A DNA stretch of 64,000 bases from Tolypeutes matacus (lineage: Eukaryota; Chordata; Mammalia; Cingulata; Chlamyphoridae): contig JAKSZT010054308.1 of assembly GCA_026826555.1 (NCBI GenBank), positions 4,231,930-4,295,929 on the forward strand. The letters run 5' to 3'. The notes below the pieces were generated by a model. The model ran no database searches. It worked only from the letters and a program-made list of their open reading frames with translations, and was not told where the DNA came from. This document shows, piece after piece, positions 12,501 through 28,929 of the stretch (the first letter of the stretch is position 1; each line of letters begins with the position of its first letter). The translations under genes were made by a program, and so were the position numbers.

Positions 12501-15419
12501 CACTGGTTATGTAAGCAAACAGTCCTGTATTTTAGAGATATATGTTGAAGTGTGCATGGGAATAAAAGGATGTGATCCTCAGGGTTTGCTTAAAAAAAGT
12601 AATCCCTCATCCTGTTGCATTTGCTTTGGGAGAAAATGCCTGGGGTGGGCAGGGTGGGAAAGGGGGCCCAGAAAGAGGCCTCTACTCACCGCTTGGCTTC
12701 CTCCAGGCGACACAGGTACTGATAGGCAACATTCTGCCGCCTCTGCTCGTCCATCTCCTCAGCTGTGAGGCGCTCATCTGAGGAGTGAGGGGGATAGGGT
12801 CAATGAGGGGGAAATTACACAGGGGGCCTCAGCACTAAAACCTCTTCTTTACATTTTTTTTTTCCTGTTTTGTTTTTTCGGAGGTACCAGGGCTTGAACC
12901 CAGGACCTTGTACTTGAGAAGCAGATGCTCAACCATTGAACTACACCTGCTCTGCTGAAACCACTTAACAGACGTCCTCAGTCAACCCTGCTCAGAGACT
13001 TGAAGCACGTCTCATTTGTCCCCCAGGCCCCTCCCAAACTGCCCATGCTCGGATCTTCTGTTCCCATCCAGCAAAGCTACCCCAGTCAGCATCTTGGCCT
13101 CTCTGCCCTTTAACAAAGACAATTCCCCCTGTATTGTCTCCTTCCCTTCTCTCCAGCCATCCTCCTGCCCTCCTCTTCCTTCCCAAGTCTACCTCACAAT
13201 CCTTCCCCCAGCACCTCCCAGCAGGAGGTGCTGTCTTTGACTCAGAATGCTCCTAGGCTGGGAATTTAGCTCCTTATCTTAGACCTACTTAGACTTGAGT
13301 TCTCCAAGATGTCACCCTCCTCGGGTACTTACTCAGAGACTAGGTAAGCAGAACTAACTAGGATTCATCATTCGACAGCCATTCATTCATTCAATACCTC
13401 CTATAAGTCAGGTACTGGGCTAGTGGACACCTATCCTCGAGGAATAGAGATTATTGGAAGAGAATAAATTTAAGTAAATAATTCCAACTTAATGTAATGA
13501 TTATACACCCATGAATAAAGTCTATAGAAGCAGCAGGGGAAGCAAAAGATTCTACCTATGAGCTGGGTCTTAGAGAATGAACAGGCAGAAAAGGGGAAAA
13601 GGCAGTTCAACAAGGCAACCATGGGAAGCGGCTGTGGCTCAATCAGTAGGGCTCCCGTTTACCATATGGGAGGCCCTGGGTTCGGTTCCCGGGGCCTCCT
13701 GGTGAAGGCAAGCCCGCCCACACGGCGTGGTTAGCTGACCCAGCGAGCACAAGCAGCAAGGGGGGGATAAATGAATAAATAAATAAAATCTTTAAAAAAC
13801 AAACAAACAAGGCAACCATGTCAAAAGGGCACACCCATTTGGAAGTCAGTAAAGGGACAAAGAGAACTTTAAAAGATCATAATGGTATGATCTTTTATTT
13901 TGTTCTGATATAGGTCACCTAAGGAGGAAAATAATTTCCAAGCTGAACAAAATGCAGATAATACCCTGACCCTCCAAGCCCAAGAATAGAGAATCCCCTA
14001 AGCAAGACAGCACTCATACTCTGTCCTTAGCCATGGCCTCCCTTCATCCTTCTCCCTCCTCCTCTCCCTTATCTCTCTCTCCTCCCTAGGGAAGACATCA
14101 CAAAATCTAACAGATACAATGAGAAAAAACTACACACACACATGCTCAAAAATATAAAATCAGTGGGCTTGAAAGAGACAGCTTAGTTGATCTGCCTTTG
14201 ACTCAGCACTTAATGTCATTCCCATTCTTTATCCTACTTCCTTATAGCCTGCAATCTGTTTTGAGAGAAGGGGCAGGGCTTATTTGAACTGGCAACTAAG
14301 CAAAGTTTAAAAAAATAAACCATCTCTTCGTTCAGATTCGAAAGCACTGGCTGACCGCAGGAAATCCATCAGTTCCTCCAAGGGGGTGTACAAGGAACAA
14401 GTGTTGGTTGGGAGGCATGGAAAATAAACCAGTAAGTGAGTGACATCACCTTAGAGTTATGAGAGCATGAGATGGACGGAGGGACTATGCCTGCATGCGA
14501 CGCGCAACCCCCACTCACACACACAAGCCCATCTCAAAAAAAAACAAAAACAAAAAACAACCGTCTCTCTGTCTCTCTGCCCTTCTCAGGTCTGGAACTA
14601 GCTTTCCTTCAAAAGATCAGGGAACTTTGCTATTTGAATCCTGACGGAGAGGAAGGAGGGGGTGGAGAAAGGAGCAAGAGTTTGTCTTTCATTCAGAAGG
14701 TCAGATGGAAACCTTTCTGTCTCCCATCCCTCCAACCCTAGTTTCTCTCTTTCTTTCTAAAGTAATGATTCTGAAGGTATGGTTCATGGACTCACTACCT
14801 GCATCAAAATCACCTGGGGTGGGGGAAGAAGCACAACTGTTCTTGTTATAAACGCAGATTATGGGCCCCAGTCCAGACCTACTAGAGCTGAAGCTCTGAT
14901 TTAAGGCTCGGGTATTTGCATTTTAAATAAGCTTCCCAGGTGATTCCAGCACCCTAAAGTTTAAGAGGCCTTGTCTCAAAGCCGCATCTCAAAGCCCCCG
15001 GACCCCCACCAGCACCCCCAGGTCCTTTGGGCCTTCTGTCCCCTGGTAGCGCTTGGCATGTACGGTGGTCATCAGTAACAACTGAATTTGAAGGCGCGAC
15101 CTACATTCTCCCGGTCCCGGAGCCCCAGAACTTGGGGATGAGGTATAACGCTCCTTGTAAGCTCTGAAGCGCAACATACAAGTCAGGGGGCGTTTCTCTG
15201 CATAGTCCCACCCTGGTCCTCTGGCGCCCGCAAGGAGCGCTCCGGTCCCACTGAGCCGAATCCAGCAGCTCCCGGCCCGGCAGGCCGCGCGCCCAGCCCC
15301 CGCCCCAACTTCTCCCAGGACGGCTGAGCCCCAGACCAGCGGCACCGCTGCTGGAACCTCCTCGGCCCCTTCCGGCACTCACAGGCCGCCCGGCCCGGGC
15401 CCGCTCCTCTCCCCTCCAT
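592..15419 (-). CDS. IQGAP3: IQ motif containing GTPase-activating protein 3, N-terminal 579 codons (15 coding exons, partial)
   Basis: IQGAP3 is a cytoskeletal scaffold that binds Rac1/Cdc42, actin and calmodulin and is linked to cell proliferation. Coding exons read on the minus strand: 15419-15383, 12777-12690, 12264-12108, 11421-11344, 10042-9966, 9217-9150, 9059-8946, 8700-8522, 8055-7977, 7381-7218, 6315-6228, 4286-4123, 2616-2459, 978-857, 755-592. All have AG/GT borders, and the phases join to 1737 nt with no stop. The start ATG at 15419 opens MEGRGAGPGRAA. The calponin-homology domain (about residues 34-150) contains WMEACLKEELPSP and NINFWLSAIAHIGLP. After it come IQGAP-family helical repeats, for example HAAVLAINEAVERGVVEDT and VVDDALERQSPEALLKAL. 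The WW, IQ, RasGAP-related and C-terminal parts must lie left of base 592; human IQGAP3 is about 1630 aa. IQGAP1 and IQGAP2 were considered, but the residue-level match to IQGAP3 and its TTC24/NAXE neighbours decide it. Confidence 0.96.
1080..2250. repeat. Old interspersed repeat remnant in IQGAP3 intron
   Basis: A long pyrimidine-rich, non-coding stretch lies inside the intron between the exons at 2616-2459 and 978-857. Its phrases (cagagtgatcctgttaaaa, tcacttagagtaaaaaccag, ctggcacatgg) are typical of old mammalian LINE-type 3' ends and associated MIR-like pieces. I could not fix the family. Short open frames here have no coding character. Confidence 0.4.
2860..3420. repeat. MIR-like core-SINE fragments in IQGAP3 intron
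   Basis: Two stretches, near 2860-2910 and 3190-3410, carry the core-SINE wording of MIR elements: 'cagatgagaaaacggaggc' and 'gaagaaactgagggccagag', then a phrase on losing hidden zeros typical of old tRNA-core SINEs. They are diverged, intronic, and show no clear ends. Confidence 0.4.
3785..3995 (+). repeat. MIR element
   Basis: This is a diverged MIR copy in an IQGAP3 intron. It follows the MIR order: a tRNA-like head, then 'gttacttaacctccaaatc', then 'tttctgcatctctgaaatgg', then 'aataatagtatttacc'. No target duplication is recognisable at this age. Confidence 0.55.
4810..5105 (+). repeat. L1 LINE fragment (end of ORF2 / 3' part)
   Basis: The wording is characteristic of mammalian L1 near the ORF2 end: 'ggaaacaacccaggtgtcc', 'gatgaatggataaacaaac', 'acatggatgaacctggag', 'gtgaaacaagccagacac'. 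It ends in an A-rich tail near 5095-5106. The reading frame is a short remnant, with nothing functional left. It lies in an IQGAP3 intron on the strand opposite to the gene. Confidence 0.8.
6560..6700 (+). repeat. L1 3' UTR fragment
   Basis: A short piece shares long wording with the tract at 56100-56260: 'gttctacaacaatgcaaggt', 'gttttgtaagcttacaact', 'tctctaataaaaaatat'. It ends in a run of about 18 A. The two copies indicate one lineage-specific L1 3' UTR family. Confidence 0.65.
6888..7082 (-). repeat. DAS-type tRNA-headed SINE (long form)
   Basis: A near-complete reverse-strand copy. On the minus strand it starts gggaagcggctgtggctca, carries a B-box-like ggttcggttcccg and ends in (aaat)n and an A tail. 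A 15-bp target duplication, tgatttaactattta, flanks it at 6873-6887 and 7083-7097, showing a clean retroposition into an IQGAP3 intron. Confidence 0.9.
12850..12956 (-). repeat. tRNA-headed SINE (short form)
   Basis: A reverse-strand copy of the short family. From the minus strand it has a tRNA-like head with ggttcaagccctggtacctcc and a T-rich (A tail) end at 12855-12876. It lies in the first IQGAP3 intron. The target duplication is not clear. Confidence 0.75.
13624..13805 (+). repeat. DAS-type tRNA-headed SINE (long form)
   Basis: A full copy beginning ggaagcggctgtggctcaat, with the B-box-like ggttcggttcccg, the agcacaagcagcaag body and an (aaat)n tail. The duplication aacaaggcaaccatg lies at 13609-13623 and 13806-13820. 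It is in the first IQGAP3 intron. Confidence 0.9.
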
Positions 15420-15660
15420 GTTCCTTCTTCTTCCAGGTTTGAATCTCCCGCCGCTGCGGCCACCGCCCCTCGCCGCAGCCACAGTCGGGCAGGACACTTC
15501 CGGCCCGCACCGCAGGGGCCACTGGGATTTGTAGTTCCAGGCCCTGGAGGCGCACAGCCCAAGTGGGGACTACAGGGGACCGCCCCGGCTCGCCGCTCCC
15601 CTTCCGGCACTTCCTTGAGTTGCTTCGCTCCTATCCGCCTATTTGAAACAGCCCTTACCG
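15420..15660 (-). promoter_or_regulatory. IQGAP3: IQGAP3 promoter / 5' UTR, GC-rich, with ETS and ZNF143-type motifs
   Basis: This GC- and CpG-rich stretch lies directly upstream of the IQGAP3 start codon. On the minus strand it carries ACTACAAATCCCAG (plus coordinates 15522-15535), close to the ZNF143/Staf binding consensus. ETS-core CTTCCGG copies lie at 15497-15503 and near 15600. There is no TATA box close to the ATG. Further up, TTTGAA near 15640 could be a cell-cycle CHR element, but that is weak. The transcription start itself cannot be placed from sequence. Confidence 0.6.
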
Positions 15661-16351
15661 CTGCTGCTTTTCTTCCCACCTGTCATTTCCACCTAGTATT
15701 TCCTTTAACCCCTGCCCTGCTTCCGATAGGATTCCTGGGTCCTGCTGAGGTTGAGGGACTGTTTGACGCTGTGCATGAAACTGGATGGTGTAGAGATAAA
15801 TGAGCCCAGTTAATGTCCCAAAGAAGCTTGCTGCTGTAGAATAAGTGACAGACATATAGTCAAATAAATGAGAGGTCAGTGGAGTACGGAGGGAGGGTAT
15901 AATTGCAGTAATTAAGAGCAGTGAAGGACAGGGAAAATTTCCTAGCCAAAGTAACTACTTATCTGGGTTGAAAAGTGAGTATGAATTCATCAGCCTCAAG
16001 GAGAGAAGCATTCCAGTCAGCGGAAACAACATGGGCAAGAGCAAGGAGGTGAGTTCAGGAAATTAAAATCCATTCAGTTTCATTGGAGAACAAAGCTCAA
16101 GAGGGAAAGGCAGAAAGTTAGCCTGGAGAGGTGCAGGGCCAGATCTTGCAAGGCATGGGGTACCACACTGTGGGCTGGGATGTGGACTGGGAAGCAGTTA
16201 TAGTCAAAAGACCACTTTAGGGATAGGTCAGAGCCAAATTTATATTTTAAAAAGATCCCTTTTGCAGCAGGGGTTTGGAGGGAAGTAAGGCTAGGTATGG
16301 AGACCAATTGAGAGACTATTGCAATAGCACAGGTGAGAGCTAATAAGGGCC

Positions 16352-16910
16352 TGTTTTAGTCAGCCAAAGGGGTGCTAATGTGAAATACCAAAAATGGGTC
16401 GGTCTTTATAAAGGGTATTTATTTGGGGTAGAAGTCCACAGATACCAGGCCATAAAGCGTTAAGTTTCTTCTCTCACCAAAGTCCATTGCCACGTGTTGG
16501 AGCAAGACAGTTGCTGACGTTTGCCAGGGTTCAGGCTTCTTGGGTTCCTCTCTTCCCAGGGCTGCGTTTCTCTCCTGGCTTAGCTATTCTGGTTCCTCCA
16601 CAAGGTCGGCTGTAGACTATCAGGCGAACGGCACACTTCTCTTCTCCTGGGGCCTTCTTTCCAACATCAAAATTCCAACATCAAAACTGCTTCTCAAAAA
16701 CTGCTTCAATTCTGTTCTTGCCATGCCTTTTATATTTGCTTCCCCACCCACCAAGGGGTGGGGCTCAATGCCCTACTGATGTGGCCCAGTCAACGCCCTA
16801 ATCATAACTTAATCATGCCCAGATTAACACATCAGTTTACAGGCATAATCCAATTATATTTTTGGAATTCATAATTATATCAAACTGCCCAACTGCAACA
16901 GGGCCTGAAC
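16352..16910 (+). repeat. Unclassified interspersed repeat candidate
   Basis: A distinct block starts with 'tgttttagtcagccaaagg' and runs through 'gggtatttatttggggtag' and 'gccataaagcgttaagttt' to 'caactgcccaactgcaac'. The opening resembles the start of known mammalian elements of the type 'tgttttagtctgct...'. I cannot name the family; a lineage-specific element is likely. No coding potential is seen. Confidence 0.45.
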
Positions 16911-17752
16911 TAATAAAAAGAATTAAAACCACAATAACTATGCTGAAAAATACTTTTTTTGGAATATTACCTGAAGGGCTTCCCTGATCTGCCATTTCTC
17001 CTTTTGCCTTTCCCCCAACACCCCATCCAAGCAGCTAGGCAACCTAAGCACATAGCCTCAGGGGAGAAATGTGAAAGGACAGAAAATATCCAAACCTAAA
17101 GCCTTCAAAGGAACAGAGAAGACTCCAGGCTAAGATAAAACTGGGAGAACGGAGATTCCCTTCGAGACCAGAAGAGGTTCCCCTTTGCCTCCCATCAGTT
17201 GGGGGAAGTAGAGATTCTAGATGTTGGTGGCTCACGGCTACAGGGGTCCCGCTCTCTGCTTCCTCAGGAACGCAGGACACTGAAAAGGGACAATTGCATA
17301 ATGAGGCAGGCAGATGTGCCCTTAGATGGCTGTGCAGAAATTCACAACCCAGCCAGAAAGAAAATCCCCGGATGAGTTACCTTCCTCTTCTGCTTGGGAT
17401 GACAGTCCCTAAGCCTAAAAGAACCAGGTGGATGAGAAGAAACAAGGTGTCAGGGGATACCTTTGTGACCAGATGGGCCTTCACTCTCAAGTCTTGGCAT
17501 CACATACCTCCCTGGACTTGGACTCCATCCTGGGGAAAAGGAAGGGGCAAACCCCCAAACTGACTCACATTGTTTCTACCACCCCAGTAGAACAGTAGCT
17601 TGGAATAGAAACTGAGTTGAGTTACAGAAAAAAAAATAGAGATATATTTCTAGCATACCAGAGTTATGGACCAACTTTTCCCAGTTCCACTGGTCCCAAA
17701 GACATAATATCAACATGTATTGACTGAAAGCTTATTACATGCTGAATACTAT

Positions 17753-18513
17753 ATCTAACATCATCTTTTTTTTTTTTTTTTTTTTTAAGAATTTGGATTT
17801 TATTTAAAATACACTGGAAATCCATTGGAAGGTTTTTTGTTGTTGTTGTTGTTTTTTAAGGATTTATTTATTTATTCACTTTTATCCATCCCCGCCTCCC
17901 CCCACTCCCCCCCACCCCATTTTTGCTATTTGTGTCCATTTGCTGGGCAATGATCTGTGTCCGCTTCCTGCCCTCTCTTCTCATTCTTCTCCTCCTGTCT
18001 TCACTGGGATTCGATCCTCAGAACCTCTGATGTGGGAGAGAGGAGTCTTACGGCGGCCTGCACCACCTTAGTTCCTGGTTTTTTGGTGCGTCTTGTCTTT
18101 GTTCTCCCTTGTGTCACTCTCCTGTTACATCATCATCTTGCTGCGTGTCTCTTGGGGCCTAGTGGCCCATGCGCCTTCTATATTTTTCTTTTTTAATTTT
18201 TACCAGGAGATCCCGGGTATTGAACCCAGGTCCCTCCATATGGGAGACGGATGCCCAAACACCTGAGCCACATCCGTCCCCCTGCTATATCTCTTAAAGT
18301 TGACCAAAGATTCCCAAAGTTACAGTCTATTCCCATACAGGATGGTCATATAATAAATCAGGCTTAGTTTATCACCAGCATTCCAAAAACCAGAACTAGG
18401 GAGAAAAACTAGATCTGGGGACACATGCATGGTTTCTAATATAGCGAATGTTTAGCCTACCCTAATTATCACAAAATCAGGACGGTGAGAATATTCGCAT
18501 CTAACATCATCTT
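17753..18513 (-). mobile_element. 731-bp minus-strand retroinsertion with 15-bp target duplication
   Basis: The 15-mer atctaacatcatctt is exactly repeated at 17753-17767 and 18499-18513. The left copy is followed by a run of T (about 20 bases). On the minus strand this is a poly(A) tail preceded, about 20 nt earlier, by an AATAAA-containing stretch (ttttaaataaaatccaaat). Retroposition of a polyadenylated transcript on the minus strand is therefore clear. Its body (18284-18498 and 17788-17834) matches nothing I recognise. A later composite SINE (17835-18283) sits inside it. Outside the duplications, the flanks read as one MIR-like piece that the insertion split. Confidence 0.7.
17835..18283 (-). 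repeat. Dimeric tRNA-headed SINE
   Basis: A long reverse-strand SINE with two tRNA-like heads: one with ggtattgaacccaggtccc near 18215 and one with gggattcgatcctcagaacc near 18005, separated by spacer, with an A-rich tail at the left. The same two-head layout recurs near 28.2, 44.9 and 63.8 kb. It is nested in the retroinsertion. Confidence 0.6.
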
Positions 18514-19756
18514 AAAACTACCATTTTATTTAATCTTCTTAATACAAATGAGGAAAACTGAGGCTTAGAAAGGACACACAGATAATAATTGGTAGAGCCA
18601 AGATTCAAAATCAGATGGTCCAACTCCAAGCTTGATTTCTTAACCACTATATAGTATAGCATCTCCAAGGCCAAGGCCATGGGACTGCAGAAGAGAGTGT
18701 ACACTGGAGAGAGATTTCAGAGGTAAAATAAATAGACCTGTGAGACAGAAGAGAATGAGGAGTCAAGGAGGGCTCCTGGGTTTCTGGCTCAGGATCCGCA
18801 TTGGTGGTCTACCAACCAGCACTGGGAACACAGGAAGGATAGATTTGGAGAAATAAGAATTTGGCTTGGACTGATTAAATCTAGAGGGACACATTTGGAA
18901 ATGACTTATGGTTGGTATTCAAATCAGAGCAGAGGAGTGGAAGAAATGTTCTTTGGAGAGTAGGTAAAGTAAGAAGAAGAAAGAGCAAAAGACAGAGTGC
19001 TGGAGAACACTGGCGTTTTAGAGGTGGACAAGAAAGAAGAGACTGAGAAGGAATTGTCAGAGAAGCAGAAAGACCCAGGACACGGTAGGTCATGAAAGCC
19101 AAGTGAGAAAAGTGTTGCAAGGATGTAGCAAATATAGCAGGAAATCAAAGAAGAAAATGATTCAAAAATGATCTGGATCATTGGGAGGTCATTGTGGACC
19201 ATGATGAGAGCAGTTTTGGTCCCTGCCCTCTCCCCAAATCATCCTGTATACTTAAGGGAAGATTGCTGAGTGAACAACAGGCTGAGCTGTGCATCTGGCC
19301 CTGCGAGGCTGTGGCAGCGTTGTGAAGGCCCAGCCCGTGGGCAGAAGCTACAGACAGCTGGGAGAGCCTGCCTCGGGCCTGGGTGCCATCTGGGGTACCC
19401 AGCACTCCGCCTGCACACAGCAGGCTCTCAGCAAAGGCTGCAGAACAAATGGTGAGCCTAACTACTTCCTTATCACTTTGTTTCTGGAGAAGATCTCTCT
19501 GCTTGAAAGGGGCCTTTTCTCTGGTAAATGAGGACACTTGCTTTCTGATGCAGGCCACCCTTGGTGAGTAGGGCAGTGGGTGCTCATTGTCCTGGGGCCT
19601 GCTGTCCTCTCATTAAGCAGAGCTTGGAGGTTACAGATCAGTGGAGCTGAGAAAAGGAGTCTGGGGCAGGGAGATTCTTCTGATCTCCAGGCCTTTCTGA
19701 CCATCAACCTTTCACCTTGTTCACAATGTGAAACTACCATCAGAGTCAGTGTCCAA

Positions 19757-19773
19757 GTGTGTGTGTGTGTGTG
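19757..19773 (+). repeat. (GT)n microsatellite
   Basis: A short pure GT dinucleotide run of about eight units in intergenic DNA. Confidence 0.8.
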
Positions 19774-19829
19774 AAAGGATTCATTTCTGGGGCAGCCTGA
19801 GCCCAATTAAAGCTTGCTATCAAGAGTGT

Positions 19830-19985
19830 AGTGGAAGGGACCCTAGGCTGGTTAGCCCAGAATCAGGAGACCTGTGGTCTAACCCCCCCAACATAACTGC
19901 TGTGTGACCTTAGGCAAGTCACACCCACCTTCTGAGACTCGGTTCCCTCCATTGTGAAAGGAGGGATAGATGATCTCTGAGGCTG
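19830..19985 (+). repeat. MIR element
   Basis: A diverged MIR copy: 'gtgtgaccttaggcaagtca' is the family-typical phrase, followed by 'gactcggttccctccattgt'. Confidence 0.55.
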
Positions 19986-21384
19986 TAAACAGTACCTGGC
20001 CCCGTAATGCTTTGATTCATTCCCCGAAGTTAGGTATATGAGGGGTGTGTCTGCAGGGGACATGGTGCTGAAGGAAGGAAGGTGCAGGAAGGACAAAGAA
20101 ACCCAGGTGTGTCTGTGTCCAAGCACAGGGTTCAGCACTCAGATAGGGCACCTGAGCTGTCAATCAGATATTTCCCTAGGAGTGGAAGGAGGTACCTGGT
20201 TGTCTAGCAACCCCGGGGTAATTCCTGAGCTAGGAGCTAGGGAACGTAATCCAAGCCAGAGAGACCATTCCAGAAAGCCAGTTGTAGAGCGGACCAAAGG
20301 AGGTATGATGTCCTGTGGCAGTGGTGGCGGCGAGGGCCCCAAGACTGGGTGGGGTTAGCCAGGAATGCCCTGGGGATTGGGGGTCTTGAAGAAGCAGGAT
20401 TCCTGGGAGTTCTTAGGAGCAGGGGCAGTTCCTTAGAATGCTTCCCCCTGCCTGCCCCCTTCTATAAACGGTGCAGGGAGGGTGGGAAAAAGGAAGAAGA
20501 AAGCAGGAGGGGCTGAGAGCCTAAATGTCTGGGCTTTCCATTCCTTTCCTGTCTCCTGGGAGGAGAGTTCAAGAAAACACTTTGCTTTTTAAGGGGAGAG
20601 ATACTAACAGGATACACATGTTGATGAGATGCATGTACTTGGGTTTAAGAGGGCTCTGGAGACCAGAATAGGATGGTGGGGGGCCAGGACCAGCCAGCTG
20701 ACAGAATGCTGAGGAGATAGGGGAGAGAGAGGTTCCCCTTGAGATAGGGAGTGGGTAGTAAGTGGAGAGGCAGAGTCTACTGGGCCTGTGTTCCTTGCCA
20801 ATGTAATAGCCTATTTTGCTTTGTGCCCTCCAGGCCTAGTCTGACCCCTGGCAGGCAGCAATAGCTTACTCAGTATTTGTTGAACTGACTTGAACTACAG
20901 CTTGAGGTCAGCCCGTAGGGCCACCTAGATTATGAGTGGGTGGGTGTATGTGGGCATACGGAGTGAAGGAGGTGATGGAGAGGCCTTGTATATGCTCTGG
21001 TCATTCATCCATTCTTCTGCTCATCCAGTAAACCTTTTCTGAGGCTCTATTATGTGCCAGACCCTTCAAGTGCTCAGAGTCTAGAGGGGGAGACAGACAT
21101 GAAAGTCTACAACTCTAAGTCAGTGTGATAAATACCATAAAAGACAAGAAGCTAAATGAACGAACAAAAATGAAAAAATAAAAAGAAACAAAATAAAAAG
21201 ACAAGAAGCTATGGGGGCACAGAAGAAGGCCCCAGCCTGTTGGGAGGTGGGGGCTTTCTGAAGGAAGCTGTTACTTGAGATGAGTCTTGAAGGAAGACTA
21301 AGAGTTAGAACCTCAGAGTAAGAGTAGAGCTGGTGTCCAACAGGACAGAGAAAGCGAGGTGAGATGATGGAGAGAAATCCTTGA

Positions 21385-26954
<5,570 letters not shown>

Positions 26955-27830
26955 CCCCTCTCTGCTGGCGATAGTCCTGGCCTCTGCAGTACGGCTCCCA
27001 ACACACACGCTTTACGGGTTTCTGGGGACCGAGCCTCTTCCCAGTCTGTATGATCATGGAACACGGCACAGTCAGTGAATGGAGTCCTGAGCAGCCTGGA
27101 TGAGGGCTTTGCAGTCTCAGCATGGAGAGGTCCTGTTTGCCCCTCCTTGGAATTTTTGGTCTCAATAGGCAAAAGAAAAAAGGAAAATGGATGGTGAATT
27201 CCCCCTTTTTTACCTAGATTCCAGCCTCATGATTGCTAAGGCCCTTGCCAGTCCTAAAAACTATGACTTCTTGGCCAAGTGGCTTTGGAGTTACCAACTC
27301 TCTCAGATCTCTGTTTTCTCATATATGGGTATAATGCTACAGAAGATGAACCTTAACCAAACTGATACACTCAGTGTCCTCTGTGAGACACAGGGGATCC
27401 CCATTTCAAGCCTGTAACCTGTAAAACAGAGGCCTGAAGACAATTGCTGCAAGCAGCATCAACAACATTATGTAACATTTACTGAGCACTTACCATGTGC
27501 TCCACACTAGTTAAAGTGCTTCAAAAGTGTTTTCTTCTTTAATCCTCACAAGTCTATGAGACAGATGTTATTATTATCCCCTTTCACAGATGAGGATAAG
27601 AAGGTACAAAGAGGTTAAGCAGTTTGTCCTCCCAGGTCACACAACAGTAAGGGGAGAAGCTAGGGTTCAAACCTAGGCTGTGAGCACCTTCTAGAATGTT
27701 GCACAGTTCTGCTCCCCCAGTTAAGCCATTTCCTTCCAAGAGTCAGTTGTGTTTGACACCAAATGTGTTTATTCCAGTTGTATGTGTTTTGATTGTAATT
27801 TGTAATTTAATAAAATAGTGTATAAGCTGA
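26955..27830 (+). other. TTC24: TTC24 3' UTR and poly(A) signal
   Basis: Non-coding sequence follows the TTC24 stop. It includes an MIR-like fragment at about 27455-27650 ('acagatgaggataagaaggt'). An AATAAA lies at 27809-27814 in an AT-rich setting and is the first good polyadenylation signal. The 3' end is therefore probably near 27830, but a shorter transcript is possible. Confidence 0.45.
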
Positions 27831-27897
27831 TGAACTAAGTGTGAAAACAAGCAGTTTCTATGAAAACTAAGTTCAATGCTTAGAAGACTTGATTAAG

Positions 27898-28083
27898 GGG
27901 AAGCGACTGTGGCTCAATCAGTAGGGCTCCCGTTTACCATATGGGAGGCCCCGGGATCGGTTCCCGGGGCCTCCTGGTGAAGGCAAGCCCGCCCGCACGG
28001 TGTGGTTAGCTGACCCAGTGAGCACAAGCAGCAAGGGGGGGATAAATGAATGAATGAATAAATAAAATCTTTAAAAAAAAAAA
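27898..28083 (+). repeat. DAS-type tRNA-headed SINE (long form)
   Basis: A full copy with the B-box-like ggttcccgggg, the agcacaagcagcaag body and a (gaat)n/(aaat)n tail. The duplication aagacttgattaag lies at 27884-27897 and 28084-28097. Confidence 0.9.
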
Positions 28084-28220
28084 AAGACTTGATTAAGGTG
28101 AGTCACTTTTTAAAAACTGCTGAATTAGAAATGAGCAAGAGTACAAATTAAAGGAAAATCATAAAAATATGGATGAATTCTATACTCAGATTGTTTCAAA
28201 TGTGCCATTAATTGTTCCAT

Positions 28221-28587
28221 CTTTTTTTTTTTTTTTATCTCCCCCTGTTGCCACTTGCACTCGCTGTCTGATCTCTGTGTCCACTTGCTGCATGTTCTTC
28301 TTCTGTGTCTGCTTATCTTCTCGTCTTCTCTTTAGGAGGCACCAGGAACTGATCCTGGGACCTTCCAATGTGGGAGAGGTCGCTTGAGCCACCTCAGCTC
28401 CCTGGTTTGTTGTGTCTCTCACTGTCTTTTTCCTCTGTGTCTCTTTTTGTTGTGTTAGCTCTCCGTGTGGGCTGCCAGCTCTCCATGCAGGCCCTCTTTT
28501 GCCTTCACCAGGAGGCCCCAGGAAACGAACCCAGGACCTCTCATATGGTAGACAGGAGCCCAGTCACTTTAGCCACATCTGCTTCCT
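28221..28587 (-). repeat. Dimeric tRNA-headed SINE
   Basis: A reverse-strand composite. The right head (minus-strand ggaagcagatgtggctaaag, B-box-like gggttcgtttcct) is joined through a spacer to a second head (gggagctgaggtggctcaag, gatcagttcctggtg). It ends in an A tail (T run at 28221-28237). The same layout recurs at the right edge of the window. Confidence 0.7.
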
Positions 28588-28929
28588 TAAGCAAACTGAC
28601 CTTTTTTTCAAACTGAAAAGACCTTAACCCAACTTTGAGAGAAGACAAATGAATGTATTTTTTTAAATGAACTAAAACAATACACTCCTGATCATGTCAG
28701 ATAAGAAGGCTTCTACTGTACTGTGAACTACTTCACAAGATTTTGTGGATTCATTTAAATATTTGCAGAGGACCTATATGTGCCAGGCACAGTACTATGT
28801 CCTGGGGACACAGCTGTTAAGTTTCCGTATCAACTGGGCTTATTTTATAAGGTATTCAAGAAGTATTGGTTAGGATGCAAATTCACCAGATGGAACAAAG
28901 GCCAATATAACATGCCTTTAGTATATGTG

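Noticed and set aside
15101..15679. 192-codon minus-strand frame extending upstream of the IQGAP3 start
   Set aside because: It runs in a different frame through the promoter and first intron; the true start is supported by homology and by the splice at 15383.
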